Origin: Gymnopilus junonius
Lineage: Eukaryota > Basidiomycota > Agaricomycetes > Agaricales > Galerinaceae
Direction of reading: 5' to 3'
DNA length: 64,000 nt
Assembly: GCA_015501075.1 (NCBI GenBank)
Contig: JADNYJ010000135.1
Location: 1-64,000, forward strand
Shown: piece by piece, positions 46,554 through 57,264 of the stretch
How the letters are laid out: each line of letters opens with the position of its first letter
How positions within the stretch are numbered: the stretch's first letter is position 1
The notes under the pieces: generated by a model
Seen by the model: only the letters and a program-made list of their open reading frames with translations
Database searches by the model: none
What the model was told of the DNA's origin: nothing
Program-made: the position numbers and the translations under genes

Positions 46554-46647
46554 CGACGCCAGCAAGATTTGAACTTGCGCCCTCAAAGAGGAACAGATAA
46601 CATGGTATAATTCTAATCTGTCGCCGTAACCACTTGGCTATAGCGCC
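46554..46647 (-). tRNA. tRNA-Ser(AGA) with 12-nt intron
   Basis: Minus strand 46647-46554. Acceptor GGCGCTA pairs TGGCGTC with G:T wobbles, discriminator G. D-arm GCC...GGC; anticodon stem ACAGA/TCTGT with anticodon AGA; a 12-nt intron (TTATACCATGTT) directly 3' of A37. Long variable arm CCTC-TTT-GAGG marks a class II tRNA, as expected for Ser; T-arm GCAAG-TTCAAAT-CTTGC. The spliced length is 82 nt, normal for Ser. The A box (TAGCCAAGTGG) and B box (GTTCAAATC) are intact. Confidence 0.93.
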
Positions 46648-47167
46648 TTGAATGCCTCAGGAAGATCAGATATCCACCTTAGTAGACTATGAAGTTAACA
46701 GCTAAAAGTCTTGCTAGCAGACTGAAACATGATGAAAAATAATATCAACCTCCTGTACATAGGCAGAAATGGGGAATAAGGAAGTGTCAAAGTCGCATAA
46801 ATTTGGATTGGGATCATGAGATCATTGTTTGCCTAACGCGTCCAACCAAAGCATCAAATTTAGCATACCGGGCTGCGTTCTGAAATCTGGTGCTTCCGTT
46901 GAACGTTCATCAAAGCTATGCTGGATATACTGGGCTTACGGTCAGTTCTAGCACACCGATACTCCTGCACTTACTTATTCAGCCAGCATCAGGTGTTGAA
47001 TAATGAATTGAAGAAGGGTGACAGGGTGACTCGATGATCCTAAATTAACCGTATATTCGTCTCACATTCAAAGCTCTCCAGTAGGTTTGGTGATGCAACC
47101 ATGCGTCTGTGCTAAACCGAAAGAACTTGAAGATCCTAGGAAGCTCTGCCCTGTTTTGGAGAGAAAT
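46648..47167. other. Interval upstream of split F-box gene
   Basis: No coding signal; expected to contain the promoter of the F-box gene that begins near 47168 and the upstream flank of the tRNA gene. Confidence 0.4.
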
Positions 47168-47444
47168 ATGTGCAATCTCTGTATGAAATTCGACCACTTG
47201 AACGCCGAAATCCTAAAAGCGAAGGTTTTACTTCAAGATTTCATTATCTAACGCGACGACATTCGGTCCCAGCTCTACAATACACATTCGTCGATCATCG
47301 ACCGCTTTCCAATGGAAGTCGCGTCTGCTTTTTCCAGTCCTACGCCACTGGAGATGACTGTCTCTTGACGTGTTTGTCAAGCATGGCGTCAAATCACATG
47401 GTCTACTCCCAGTTTGTGGACGTCAATCGACGTAACTGCGAATA

Positions 47445-47619
47445 TGTCAGGAAATGATCGCCTTATTTTATCTTATCTTTTCTATTCCTTTTTATAGAAC
47501 GATGTCTTACTCTCGCAGTATATAGTCATTCCGTCTTTCGTAGATACGATTCCAGTCTTGCGCTGGTCTATTCACCGCTATACTATCCTTTCGGCCTTTT
47601 CCCTCGTGCGATGCTGACA
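47445..47619 (+). repeat. 5' LTR of element 2
   Basis: 175 bp, TGTCAGG...GCTGACA, starting and ending with an inverted TGTCAG/CTGACA. One difference from the 3' LTR, TG here for CG there. Contains CAGTCTTGCGCT at 47553-47564, which is complementary to the primer site. Confidence 0.97.
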
Positions 47620-47621
47620 TT

Positions 47622-47633
47622 AGCGCAAGACTG
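47622..47633 (+). other. Self-priming type primer-binding site
   Basis: AGCGCAAGACTG begins two bases after the 5' LTR and is the exact reverse complement of CAGTCTTGCGCT inside the LTR (47553-47564). Tf1/sushi-type chromoviruses prime reverse transcription with the folded 5' end of their own RNA, paired to just such a site. It implies that the transcript starts at about 47553. Confidence 0.8.
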
Positions 47634-47717
47634 TACCTAAACCGATTCCCTGTAACACATACTGCATGGCCGAGACTTGAACTGTTGCTCGGAGTTCACT
47701 GCGCAATCTGAGACATT

Positions 47718-49013
47718 ATGTCCGAACACTCACCTCGAACCCTCATCGACGACGATGTACCAATGTCGTCGAACGGAGAGGCTCCTCAAAACATCTTTTA
47801 CCAATTGATGGCGGAGTCAAATTACAGACAGGAGCAATCCGTAATATGACAGGAGCAGTCTAATCAGCGGATGGAGGAACTCCTTGTTGCATTAACACAG
47901 AACCGATACTCAGACCAGCCTCAGGGGCAGGGGAAGATCAAAGCTGCTAAACCAAAGAAATATGATGGCAAACCCGACGAAGTTCGCAGCTTCTTGCTTA
48001 GTCTTCGAGTCTTCTTCCTTGCCGACCCTAGGGCCTATGGTAATGATGACGACGTGAAGGTTAGGTTCGCGATAACCTATTTGGAAGGGAATGCACAGAA
48101 ATGGCTCGACAATTTGATGGAAAGGCTGAATGCAGATGAGTTGCCGTGGAAGACATGGGAAGATTTCGAGAAAGATTTCAGAGGTCATTTCGAGACCTCG
48201 AACCACCAGGACGACGCTCAGATCAAACTTGAGAAGGTCGTTCAGAGTGACCGCATCCCGATTGAAACCTTTTTCGAAGAAATCGAGGTCTATAGGCGAG
48301 ATTCAGGATACAATGATGTTGCATTGATTCGAGTCTTGAAGAAAAGCCTTACCAATCATCTCCTTCAAGATATGTATGCAGCTATTGGAACCTCAGAGCC
48401 TACAACGTATGATGAGTGGAAGAAACTCACCATTGAAAAAGATCATCACCATCGAAATCTAGAAGCCAACTTAGACAACCGTCGTCACATCCAGCAGCCC
48501 ATGACAGCGACTAACCCCAATGTAAACAGAGGAGGTAATGATGGGGGGAATCGCGGTGGAACCCCGACCAGTCGAGGAGGATATGGAGGATGGAATAATC
48601 GCGGAGGTTACAGTGGAGGTCGTGGAGGATATGGAGGAGGTTTTCGTGGTGGTTATAGCGGAGGTTACGGAGGAGGACCAGTGACTACGGGTGGAAGTGG
48701 AGGAGGATCGACGACGAACACGCAGACTCAAGGTGGAGGAGCGAGTCAACAAACGTCAACCCAAGCACCTGCTTCCGGTACATTTGGAGGTGCTGGAATG
48801 CCAATGGAAATTGATCAAACTCGTGGAGGAACAAAGGGTGCCTTTCAATGCTACAACTGTGGCGGCGAAGGGCATCTTGCACGTAACTGTCCAGAACCAA
48901 AGCGTCCTCGCCAACCTCCATGTATGTTCGTGCGCAGCATGTTCGATAATCTCCCCGATGATGATAAAAAGGGTTTACTCACCGAATTGGGTTTTCCTAC
49001 CAACGAAGAGTGA
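47718..49013 (+). pseudogene. gag: gag of element 2, one nonsense codon
   Basis: ATG 47718 opens MSEHSPRTLIDDDVP; TGA at 47847-47849 interrupts (VI*QEQS, consistent with CGA) and the frame continues from 47850 to 49013. It contains the Ty3-type capsid (KYDGKPDEVRSFLLSL, ITYLEGNAQKWLDNL, WEDFEKDFRGHF), then an unusual Gly/Arg-rich region of about 70 residues (GGYGGWNNRGGYSGGRGG), and one CCHC knuckle (CYNCGGEGHLARNC). It ends LTELGFPTNEE. Confidence 0.9.
48971..48995 (+). promoter_or_regulatory. Candidate -1 ribosomal frameshift site
   Basis: Two heptamers of the form X XXY YYZ lie in the gag frame: G GGT TTA at 48971-48977 and G GGT TTT at 48989-48995, the latter 15 bases before the gag stop (49011). 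Pol is open in the -1 frame from here on, as a -1 shift requires. Confidence 0.6.
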
Positions 49014-52000
49014 AGAATTGTGTGCCCTCTTCATCTACACAATGTATTAGTACAAATACGTCAGCAACAATACACGATTCTACGATCCTGTTTAAAGCCA
49101 CACATCCAGAGAAGAAGAGAAAAGCAGCCTTGGTCGAAGATGTGGAGGATGAGGATGAAAAGTTGATGAATGAAAAAGAGAAAGCTAGAGGATCAGGCAT
49201 TCTTGAAGATAACACGGATGATCAAGATAAAGTAGAGGAGAAGAAGTCGGAGGATGCAGAGAAGTTGAAACCAGAGACAGAACAAAAGGAGGAGGACGAA
49301 AGCTTAGATGATGCGAACAATATGAGTGCAGCAGCCAAACTTCTACGACAGCTAAAAGAAATGAAAGACAAAGCAATCTATGCATTGAGGAGGTGGACAT
49401 CAAATCGGCAGCAAGACGAAGTCACTGTATCCCTTTTCCAAGCCTTGATAACTGCCCCGATCGATGATGCTATTCGAATGCTTGAAGATCTTCGTCGCCC
49501 ATTACGACATGTCCTACAAAGAATGAGCAGTGCCTAGGCCAATTCAACTATCATTCCAGCAATGCTTCAGACCATCGATACTGCCATGAAATTCACAGTT
49601 GACTGCCTACTTGACTGTGGGGCAACAGGTTGCTATATTGATGAGTCGTTAGCGAGAGAATTAGGGTTGAATCTCGAAAAGCTCGCACATCCGATTCCGG
49701 TTTATAACGTTGACCGGACCCTGAATGAAGGAGGCCCTATCTGATACATTGTTCCTCTATGTGTCAAGATCGGAGACCATGTTGAGTCAATAACATTTGC
49801 TGTCACTAATACAGGCCCCAACAAAATCATTCTCGGTCACACATGGCTTCGAAAGCACAACCCTAGCATTGATTGGACTCGAGCAAAGGTGTTGTTTGAT
49901 CGTTGTCCACGAGAATGTGGTCTGCCCCAAGTGTGGAATGAGGATGAGAATTTGATAGGAGCAATTGAAGAAGATAACGAAGAGACGGTCGAGGAAGAGG
50001 AAGAAACCTATGAGAATGAAGATATGGACACATTAGAGGAAGGAGAAAGACTGTTTGTCTTACCAGAAGATGTTGAGTCCATTCGTGCTAGCTATACGAT
50101 ATCTCAACATCTTGCAGAGGAGAACGCACGTGTGAAGAAATTGAAGGCAGATGCGACCGTTCCTGACAGATATGTCAAAGACTTCAGCCCCGTTTTCGAA
50201 AAGTCGACCTTCGATACATTACCACCTCGACGGAAGTGGGACCACACAATTGAACTCAAAGACAACAGTACACCATTTACGAGCAAAATCTACCCACTAG
50301 CTCGAGATGAACAACGACAATTGGATGAATTCATTGAAGAGCACTTACAATCCGGGAGAATTCGACTGTCAAAGAGCCCGATTGCATCTCTGTTTTTCTT
50401 TGTCAAGAAGAAAGATGGAAGTCTTCGCCCTGTACAAGACTATCATTGGTTGAATGCAGGAACAATAAAGAATCGATATCCCTTACCACTTGTCTCTGAG
50501 ATCATTGACAAACTGCGGGGTGCACGTTATTTCACAAAATTTGACATTCGATGGGGCTATAACAATATCAGACTTAAAGAGGGTGACGAGTGGAAGGCAG
50601 CATTCATCACGAACCGTGGACTCTTCGAACCATTAGTCATGTTCTTCGGCTTAACAAACTCCCCTGCAACCTTTCAAACAATGATGAACGAATTGTTCTC
50701 CAGCCTGATTACACGAGGCGTTGTAATCGTATATATGGACGACATCTTAATCTTTATGAAGACACTAGAAGAACACCGCGCAGTTACGAAAGAGGTCCTG
50801 TGAATCCTTGCCGATAACAATCTGTCACTGAAACCTGAGAAGTGCGAATGGGAGAAGACAAAGGTAGAATACCTTGGTATGGTAATCTCGGAGGATGGTG
50901 TGGAGATGGACACAGTGAAAGTAGAGGCGGTGCGTGACTGGCCGGAACCACAAAACAAGCGCGAACTTCAGCAGTTCCTTGGTTTTGCAAACTACTATCG
51001 ATGGTTCATTAGTCATTTCTCGACTATGAGTTGTCCTTTACACCGACTCACCGGAAACCAGCCATGGAAATGGGGAGGGGAAGAAAGAAAAGCATTTAGA
51101 GAACTCAAGATGGCCATTATGACAGCGCCCGTGCTAGCATTTCCCACCGACAAAGATCCTTATCGAGTGGAGGCTGATAGCTCTGGATATGCGACAGGTG
51201 CAACGTTACTACAACACCAGAACAACGTGTGGAGACCAATTGCATTCTTATCAAAATCTTTAACCAACGTCGAAAGAAACTATGAAATCCATGATCGAGA
51301 AATGTTAGCCATCATGCGAGCACTTGAAGAATGGCGGCATCACTTACAAGGAGCGGAGCATACAGTCGAGATTCACACTGATCACAAAAATCTCCAGTAC
51401 TTCACAACTGCCCAGAAATTGAACCGCCGGCAAGCTCGATGGTCACTTGAGCTTGCAAATTACGATTTTGTATTGATACATCGACCTGGACACACTATGG
51501 GAAGAGCAGATGCATTATCTAGGAGACCAGATCATGAGAAAGGGGAGGACGATAACAACGGTGTGGTATTAATTCAACCTCACCATTTACGAAGAGTGGA
51601 TGTAGAGATCGAGGATGAAGGGAAAGAGTTAGTTGAGAAGATCCGACGCCATAAAGAAGTAGAGCGGGCAGTGCAGCTGAAGTTGCAGATGAAGGAGAAA
51701 GGCTGGGAGGAGCATGAGGGATTGATTTTGTGGGAGAATCGTGTATACGTACCACCAAACCGAACTCTTCATGAAACGATCATCCGTTTACACCACGACA
51801 CCTATACCGCTGGCCATCCTGGGCGATACAAGACCGCTGAATTAATCCTATGATCCTACTGGTGGCCACGCATTCACGTCGATGTTCGCCGATATGTCGA
51901 AAGCTGTGACCTCTGTCAACGAACAAAAGCTAAACGAAACAAACCGCAAGGACTACTCTCACCAAATCTTGTTCCCAAGTATCCCTGGCAGCAGATTTCC

Positions 52001-52978
52001 GTCGACCTGATTACCGAACTCCCCATGAGTTTAGGTTACGATGCAATCATGGTTGTAGTTGACAGACTCACCAAAATGATTCGCATAATCCCTACCTACA
52101 CTTCCCTAACGTCTGAAGGTGCTGCGCGACTCTACAGAGACTTTGTCTGGAAGGATTTTGGACTACCTGAATCAGTTATCAGTGACCGAGGAACCATATT
52201 TGTATCCAAGTTCATGGATGCATTGAATCACTTACTCGGTATCCAAACCAACGTCTCTACGGCCTATCATCCCCAAACCGATGGCCAAACCGAACGCATT
52301 AACCAAGAAATCGAACAGTATTTGCGCATCTTCGTAAATTACTGACAAGACAATTGGGCCGAGTGGTTGTCCCTAGCAGAATTCAGCTACAATGACAAAG
52401 TCAACAAGAGTACTGGACATTCACCTTTTATGCTAAACTGGGGGAGAAATCCGCGAAAAGGAGTTGAAGTGAAGAGAGAATGTACGGTGGAAGCAGCGAG
52501 CGATTTCGTGAAGAGGATGGATGAGCTGAGAAGAGAAGCAGAGGCGGCGTTAGAACGAGCAGCACGGGATATGAAAACTCACTTCGACCGCAGTCATCAA
52601 GTGTCGCCCGAATTTCACGAAGGCGATGAAGTCCTACTGGAAGGAGAAAACCTAAAACGAACCGCCCAACTAAAAAACTCGAACACCGATGTTTTGGACC
52701 ATTCAAAGTTGAAAAGAAGATCGGGCAGCGTGCTTACCGACTTAAATTACCCTCAACATGGAAGGTGCACCCAGTCTTCCATGTGGCCAAACTTTTCCCA
52801 TACTGCCGTGGAGACCGCCCGCAAACAGAACCGCCACCACCCGACCTTATAGATGGAGAACCTGAACAAGAAGTTGAAAAGATTCTGGATGACCGTATCA
52901 GAAGAGGGAAGAAGCAGTACTTGGTGAAATGGAAGGGTTTCCCGATGGAAGAGAATGACAGAGGAAAATCTCACGCAC
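49010..52978 (+). pseudogene. pol: pol of element 2 with in-frame stops
   Basis: All parts to 52660 share one frame. A highly charged spacer (49100-49330) precedes the protease (VDCLLDCGATGCYID, IILGHTWLRKH). Reverse transcriptase: PLPLVSEIIDKLRGARYF, FGLTNSPATFQTMM, YMDD near 50732; RNase H: EADSSGYATGATL, YEIHDREMLAI, HTDHKNLQYF, GRADALSRR; integrase: zinc site HHDTYTAGHPGRYK and CDLCQRTKAK, DLITELP, SDRGTIF, DGQTERINQE; chromodomain YLVKWKGFPMEEN (near 52920). Stops: TAG 49535, TGA 49742, 50801, 51851, 52343, the TGAs all at expected Arg positions. A missing A at 52660 shifts the frame. Confidence 0.92.
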
Positions 52979-53012
52979 GCCAAACGAGTTTTGAATGAGT
53001 ACAAAACTCGTC

Positions 53013-53028
53013 CTAAAGGGGGGGGTAA
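53013..53028 (+). other. Polypurine tract, element 2
   Basis: TAAAGGGGGGGGTAA borders the 3' LTR, the place of the plus-strand primer. Confidence 0.7.
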
Positions 53029-53203
53029 TGTCAGGAAATGATCGCCTTATTTTATCTTATCTTTTCTATTCCTTTTTATAGAACGATGTCTTACTCTCGC
53101 AGTATATAGTCATTCCGTCTTTCGTAGATACGATTCCAGTCTTGCGCTGGTCTATTCACCGCTATACTATCCTTTCGGCCTTTTCCCTCGTGCGACGCTG
53201 ACA
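53029..53203 (+). repeat. 3' LTR of element 2
   Basis: 175 bp, identical to the 5' LTR but for C at 53196. Followed by the GAATA duplication and by the second half of the F-box gene. Confidence 0.97.
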
Positions 53204-54463
53204 GAATAGCATACCGCAAACGCGCTTGGAAATTGAAAAGGAATGGTTGAGCCGAGCTAGACAACTTCTGTTGTCAAATTCACTCCGCATAAATCGTCTG
53301 TTGGATTCCAATGAACGCTGCGGTCAATGGTATTATATGCATTTACTACCTATTCTCTTCATTACTGACTCTTTTGACGACTGTGGTTGTACCTCGCACA
53401 TACTCGACACACTTTACTTGTCTGTATCCGACTACCGACACGGGTCGGAGGATCACCCGCATTTCTTGATGCGAGTGGCTCCTCGCGCTGTCATATTGGA
53501 CCGTCCCTTCCTAAGCCCTCACAGCTTGAATTGGACTAATATCCCTGATTTTACTACAACTCTCCTCGACGTTGACCAGATTCTCGAGATACTTCGATTA
53601 GGCCCCAATCTTACCAAGCTCCATTTCGACCTCATCAGCTCCCGCGATGCTTTGTCACCGGATGAAGCCTACAAACATGTTGTGCACCCCAACATTGAGT
53701 TTCTCGACATTGGAATCTTATCTCTTATGAACCTCTTTTTCACCTCCATCACGCTTCCATCTCTGGACGATCTTACCCTCCGAGGAGATTGCGAACACCT
53801 ACCAACTGAACCATTAATAGAGTTCTTCGAGTGCTCTATAAATTATTTGAAAAACTTATCACTAGACGACTGGGTATTAACAATCGAAGATGCAATCGTG
53901 ATGGCAAAAGCGATACCGTCATCTTCCGACCGGTGTCGACGCCGAACCCACATTGACAGAGCCACTACTTCCACTGCTTCAAACCTTTTGGTGGTTTGGA
54001 GATAAAGGATTTACGTGGGAAGTCATTCCTGAATTCCTCGTTAAGCTGAAGAGACGCGCTTCCAGCCGTTGACACCCATTCAAATTTATTGCAATTGCGA
54101 AAAGGAAGATTCTCTGATACCCTATATTCCAAAGGAGGTCCTCGAGGCACTTACGGTCTATGATAACGTTGAATTCGCATTTGAAGTCCTACTGGATCAT
54201 GGCTCAGAAAATTTGTGGGATTTGTCACTTGAAAATGTTGACGAAACGGGAGCTGTCCGGCTGTCTTAATCCGCTTATTGTGTTAAAGGTATGTATATAT
54301 TGAGTTTATTAAAAGAAGCATGATTAGAGTCAATGATAAAATATCCTGCTTTACACCATGATGCTGAGAAGCCGTATAGAGGAACAATGATATCTTTATG
54401 TCTCCTCCTACGAGATGACCCAGTAGAAGGCAAATTGCACAGGCCAGGCCACGCTACTCTATT

Positions 54464-55880
54464 CTAATTACCACCGAGCTTTTCCCGAGAGAGTATCAAT
54501 AAGTCGTCCTCTAATACTTCCTTCTGATCATTGGAATATCTAATAGTGAAGGAAAAATGGACACGGTCTTCAAATTCAGCGAGTTGCGAGATGACATCTT
54601 CATCAATGTATGGTATCGGGTTCTCTTTTTCATAATCGCAAATGATTTCGACAGTTTCCAATGGGCGTCGGCGGCTTTCGTCATCTTGAGAGAGAGGCAC
54701 GAGAAACCATGGAACAACCTTCCACAGAAAACTATCCAACCCAGACCATTTAAAAATCCGAAGCCTAGGAAGGAGTGGCTCCGTAACTGCCGGTATGGGC
54801 GTTTCAGTGGTTGGAAGATGGCTCTTAAGAGCATAGTATACTTCCTCCCAGAAATCTTGAAACCCGCCTTCTCCAACAATGATTTCCAGTTCTTCCACCG
54901 AGGATGCCAATCGAATTAGGCGAAGGAAATCTTTAGGCCTGAACTCTGTTTCATGAAAGCACAAGCTTTTGATCCCCTTTGAATATTCTTGAGCAAGAAA
55001 AAAAGCAATCCCATCTACGCTGAGTTCATAGCGCGCTCCCGCGGCGAAGAGATGCGTCAGATTAGGGAATGCAATAGTTCTGAAGAATATGTCAGATGCG
55101 ATGGTGGATAAAAATATGATTTCAAGAGATTCTAGACCAGCATGATTGACGCGCCCATTTGAAGTGTGAAATGGATAAGGAACGTCCTCGAGTACGACAA
55201 AATAGAATCGGCATTTGCGCAGGCTAGGGATTGATAGGATCAATTCGAAAAGACGATGGACTGCCGGACTGTTCAATGTGAGATTAGTGACATTCGTCCA
55301 ATTAAAGTTGATCAGGTTCACTGTGGGGCCCTCTAGGTTGACATATTTGGGAGCAATTTTGGATAGCGTATAGATATTGAAATCGCAATCGGGGGCTGTT
55401 ACGATAAGCTCAATTATGGTGGAAGAAACGCAGGCGGAGTCGTTAAGAAGAACCAAGAGAAAAGGTGGGAAAGTGATGTCCAAAACACACCAGTGGCCAC
55501 AATGCTGATTAACGATGTCGATAAGGCGGCGCACTTGGGGCGAGTCTTCAACCTCGTTGGGAATCGAGAGCCTGATCTCTAAAGGAAGCTGGCCGGATCT
55601 GTCAAGCCAATCCTCTACAAGCTGAACCCACGTTTCCGTATATTCAGTCTGGATGTATAAGGACAGAACAGTCCAAATACTGGGGGTTGACCATGCGATG
55701 CGACGCCAATTGCAACATACCGCCCCAAGGACAAGTGGATTCGCACGGTGGTTTGAAGCGTAAATGTCAAATATCTCAGACGTGAGTTCAACCGGAAGGC
55801 GATCAACGACGGAAAGAGAAGAAGTTAACTCTAGTTCATTCGCTACCGCATTGTCCGCTGTTGCAAATTGAGTGAGCTTA
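54464..55880 (-). pseudogene. F-box/LRR-like protein, copy 3
   Basis: Open from about 55880 to the TAA at 54464, roughly 470 codons. F-box near 55790: SVVDRLPVELTSEIFDIY, then LGAVCCNWRRIAWSTPSIW and VQLVEDWLDRSGQLPLEI. The repeat part follows (INFNWTNVTNLTLNS, LILSIPSLRKCRF, LESLEIIFLSTIASDIFF) and the end is LLPRLRIFKWSGLDSFLWKV, IICDYEKENPIPYIDED. No in-frame ATG precedes the F-box; the start-like sequence (VECTISNLNALSSLNLQQRT, near 55870-55910) is in a different frame, so one shift separates it from the body. Apart from that it is intact and could be functional if the shift is an error. Confidence 0.75.
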
Positions 55881-57024
55881 ACGCGTTCAAATTAGAAATA
55901 GTGCATTCCACATGACTGACCGTGAGCTATCTCGGGAGTAGGGATAAATTCCATGGATTGCGATTGACGAGCCTATCCAAATATATTGGCTTTGAGTTGT
56001 CGAAGACCGTTGGGAAAAAGAGAGCAAATATTCTCGAATGAAAACGAGACGCCGACTTATAAGCTCATGAAGACACATTGTTAAAGATGGCCCGTTCACC
56101 TAGACAAAGCAAACAGCCAAGGCTTGACCGGCAACTGTACTCCAAAAGTTAAAACTTGACGAACAATCAAATTTCCTGGCCCAAGAAGGATCGTATGGAG
56201 TACGAGCATTAGAGATCTCGGTGATTGGTCCACTTTGATCGAGCATCCAGGGCCGGGCCAAAGAAGTTATATTCTGTCCGATGGCATTGTAGTCAGCCCT
56301 ATTGTTTATTCTCGGCCCCTTCAGACGCCGATACAGCAGCATTGTTCCCCCAATCTCGATTCTGTGCACGGCCTTCTTCAAACTTATTGCTGGTCATCCG
56401 CTCGAATTGGGAAAGGTTCCCAAATGCAGAAATCCGGCAAATTCGGTGTGTCCATCACACGTTGGGGCCGTCGCAGGTCAACGACCCAAAACTTGTCACT
56501 TTTCTTTGACAGATCCCCGGATAGAAATCCCAGAGTAATAGAACTTTGAAACCTTGTGCGGATCTTGTTCCGCGTGAAATTTATCAGAACACGTTCTTCC
56601 CAAAATCTAGAGTCAGGTATCCAAGGGCGGAAATGGGAATAAAAAAAAGACGAAAGCAGGGGAGAATCCAGGGTCGAATTGCGCCCAATAAGGTAAATTG
56701 GCGCAAAATGCAAAATTTGTCTCACCGAGCGCTCCAAACAGGATAGAAGGCGGCTAACCTGTCAAAAAAATTGGTCGGCGTGCACATCAGACATGTGGAC
56801 CGAATGCCATTTACGGGTACCGAATGAGTGCTTGTCTCCCGTGAATATGTATAAAAGGGTAATGCCTCGATCGTTCGTTTCCTCCCAACCAGCTACAATC
56901 TTATACGCTGGAAACGACCTCACGTCCTTCAAGTTGAACAAGCAATCCAGCAGACAGGTGAGTTCCCCTCCGTCCATTGATTGAACGTCGCGAAGGTGGT
57001 TAATAGCTTTGCAATATTGTCAGG
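55881..57024. other. Intergenic with promoter of zinc-finger gene 1
   Basis: Short frames on both strands (for example 56052-56738) show no motif. The right part holds a TATA box (56850) and a 5' untranslated exon and intron of the gene at 57025. Confidence 0.45.
56850..56857 (+). promoter_or_regulatory. TATA box, zinc-finger gene 1
   Basis: TATAAAAG, followed about 100 bases later by a donor (56958) and an acceptor ending at 57023, one base before the G preceding ATG 57025. This implies a short non-coding first exon. Confidence 0.55.
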
Positions 57025-57264
57025 ATGTTTCGTACCAAGTCCATCTGCCGATGGAACGACTGCGGGAAGCTCGTCACGAACAACTCTGAGGTCGAGGTGG
57101 AAAGGCACCTCATGGATGAGCACGGAGTGAAACTTGCAACTCGAAGGTTTTATTGCAAGTGGCCAGATTGTCCCTATAATGATCTCGAACACGCTTTCAA
57201 CACATGGGATACTATTGTTAGACACATCCGCCATTATCATTGGAAGGTCAATCTTGCTGAGTGA
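57025..57264 (+). CDS. Small C2H2 zinc-finger protein 1
   Basis: 79 residues with two CX4C...HX4H fingers: Cys 8 and 13, His 28 and 33 (CRWNDCGKLV...HLMDEH), then Cys 44 and 49, His 67 and 72 (CKWPDCPYND...HIRHYH). Nothing but fingers is present, so it could bind nucleic acid or be a partner protein. The start directly follows a splice acceptor, with a 66-bp intron in the 5' untranslated region. The CX4C spacing with a W in the second or third place matches the gene at 59850-60343, a clear paralogue about 2.6 kb to the right on the same strand. Confidence 0.75.
   Translation: MFRTKSICRWNDCGKLVTNNSEVEVERHLMDEHGVKLATRRFYCKWPDCPYNDLEHAFNTWDTIVRHIRHYHWKVNLAE

Larger units (their letters stand above)
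47445..53203 (+). mobile_element. Ty3/gypsy chromovirus, young (element 2)
   Basis: 5,759 bp with 175-bp LTRs (47445-47619, 53029-53203) that differ at one site, a T/C at a CpG (47612 against 53196), flanked by GAATA duplications (47440-47444, 53204-53208). Order: primer site, gag with zinc knuckle, protease, reverse transcriptase, RNase H, integrase, chromodomain, polypurine tract. Pol lies in the -1 frame relative to gag. One in-frame nonsense codon in gag and five in pol, plus a one-base shift near 52660 and a small deletion near 52965, make it defective despite its youth. It sits inside an F-box gene. Confidence 0.96.
47168..54269 (+). pseudogene. F-box/LRR-like protein split by retrotransposon, copy 2
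   Basis: Two host segments, 47168-47444 and 53204-54269, flank element 2. Left: MCNLCMKFDHLNAEILKA, HSSIIDRFPMEVASAFF (F-box), then CQAWRQITWSTPSLWTSID and VTAN. Right: SIPQTRLEIEKEWLSRARQL, LEILRLGPNLTKLHFDL, TLPSLDDLTLRGDCEHLP, ending IQIYCNCEKEDSLIPYIPKE to TAA 54267. With one GAATA copy removed the codons ACT GCG AAT AGC join in frame, so the element landed inside this exon. Other breaks (TAA near 47249, shifts near 47377 and 54000, TGA 54071) mean the gene is dead or was already decaying. It matches the intact copy at 60631-62199 in order of motifs. Confidence 0.87.

Noticed and set aside
48471..48752. Minus-strand Ser/Thr-rich frame
   Set aside because: Mirror image of the Gly/Arg-rich gag repeat; low complexity keeps it open by chance.
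1681..53000. In-frame TGA codons as a sign that TGA is read as an amino acid
   Set aside because: Complete host genes here end in TGA (HPP copy 2) as well as TAG and TAA, and the TGAs inside frames are confined to retroelements and damaged genes at CGA positions.
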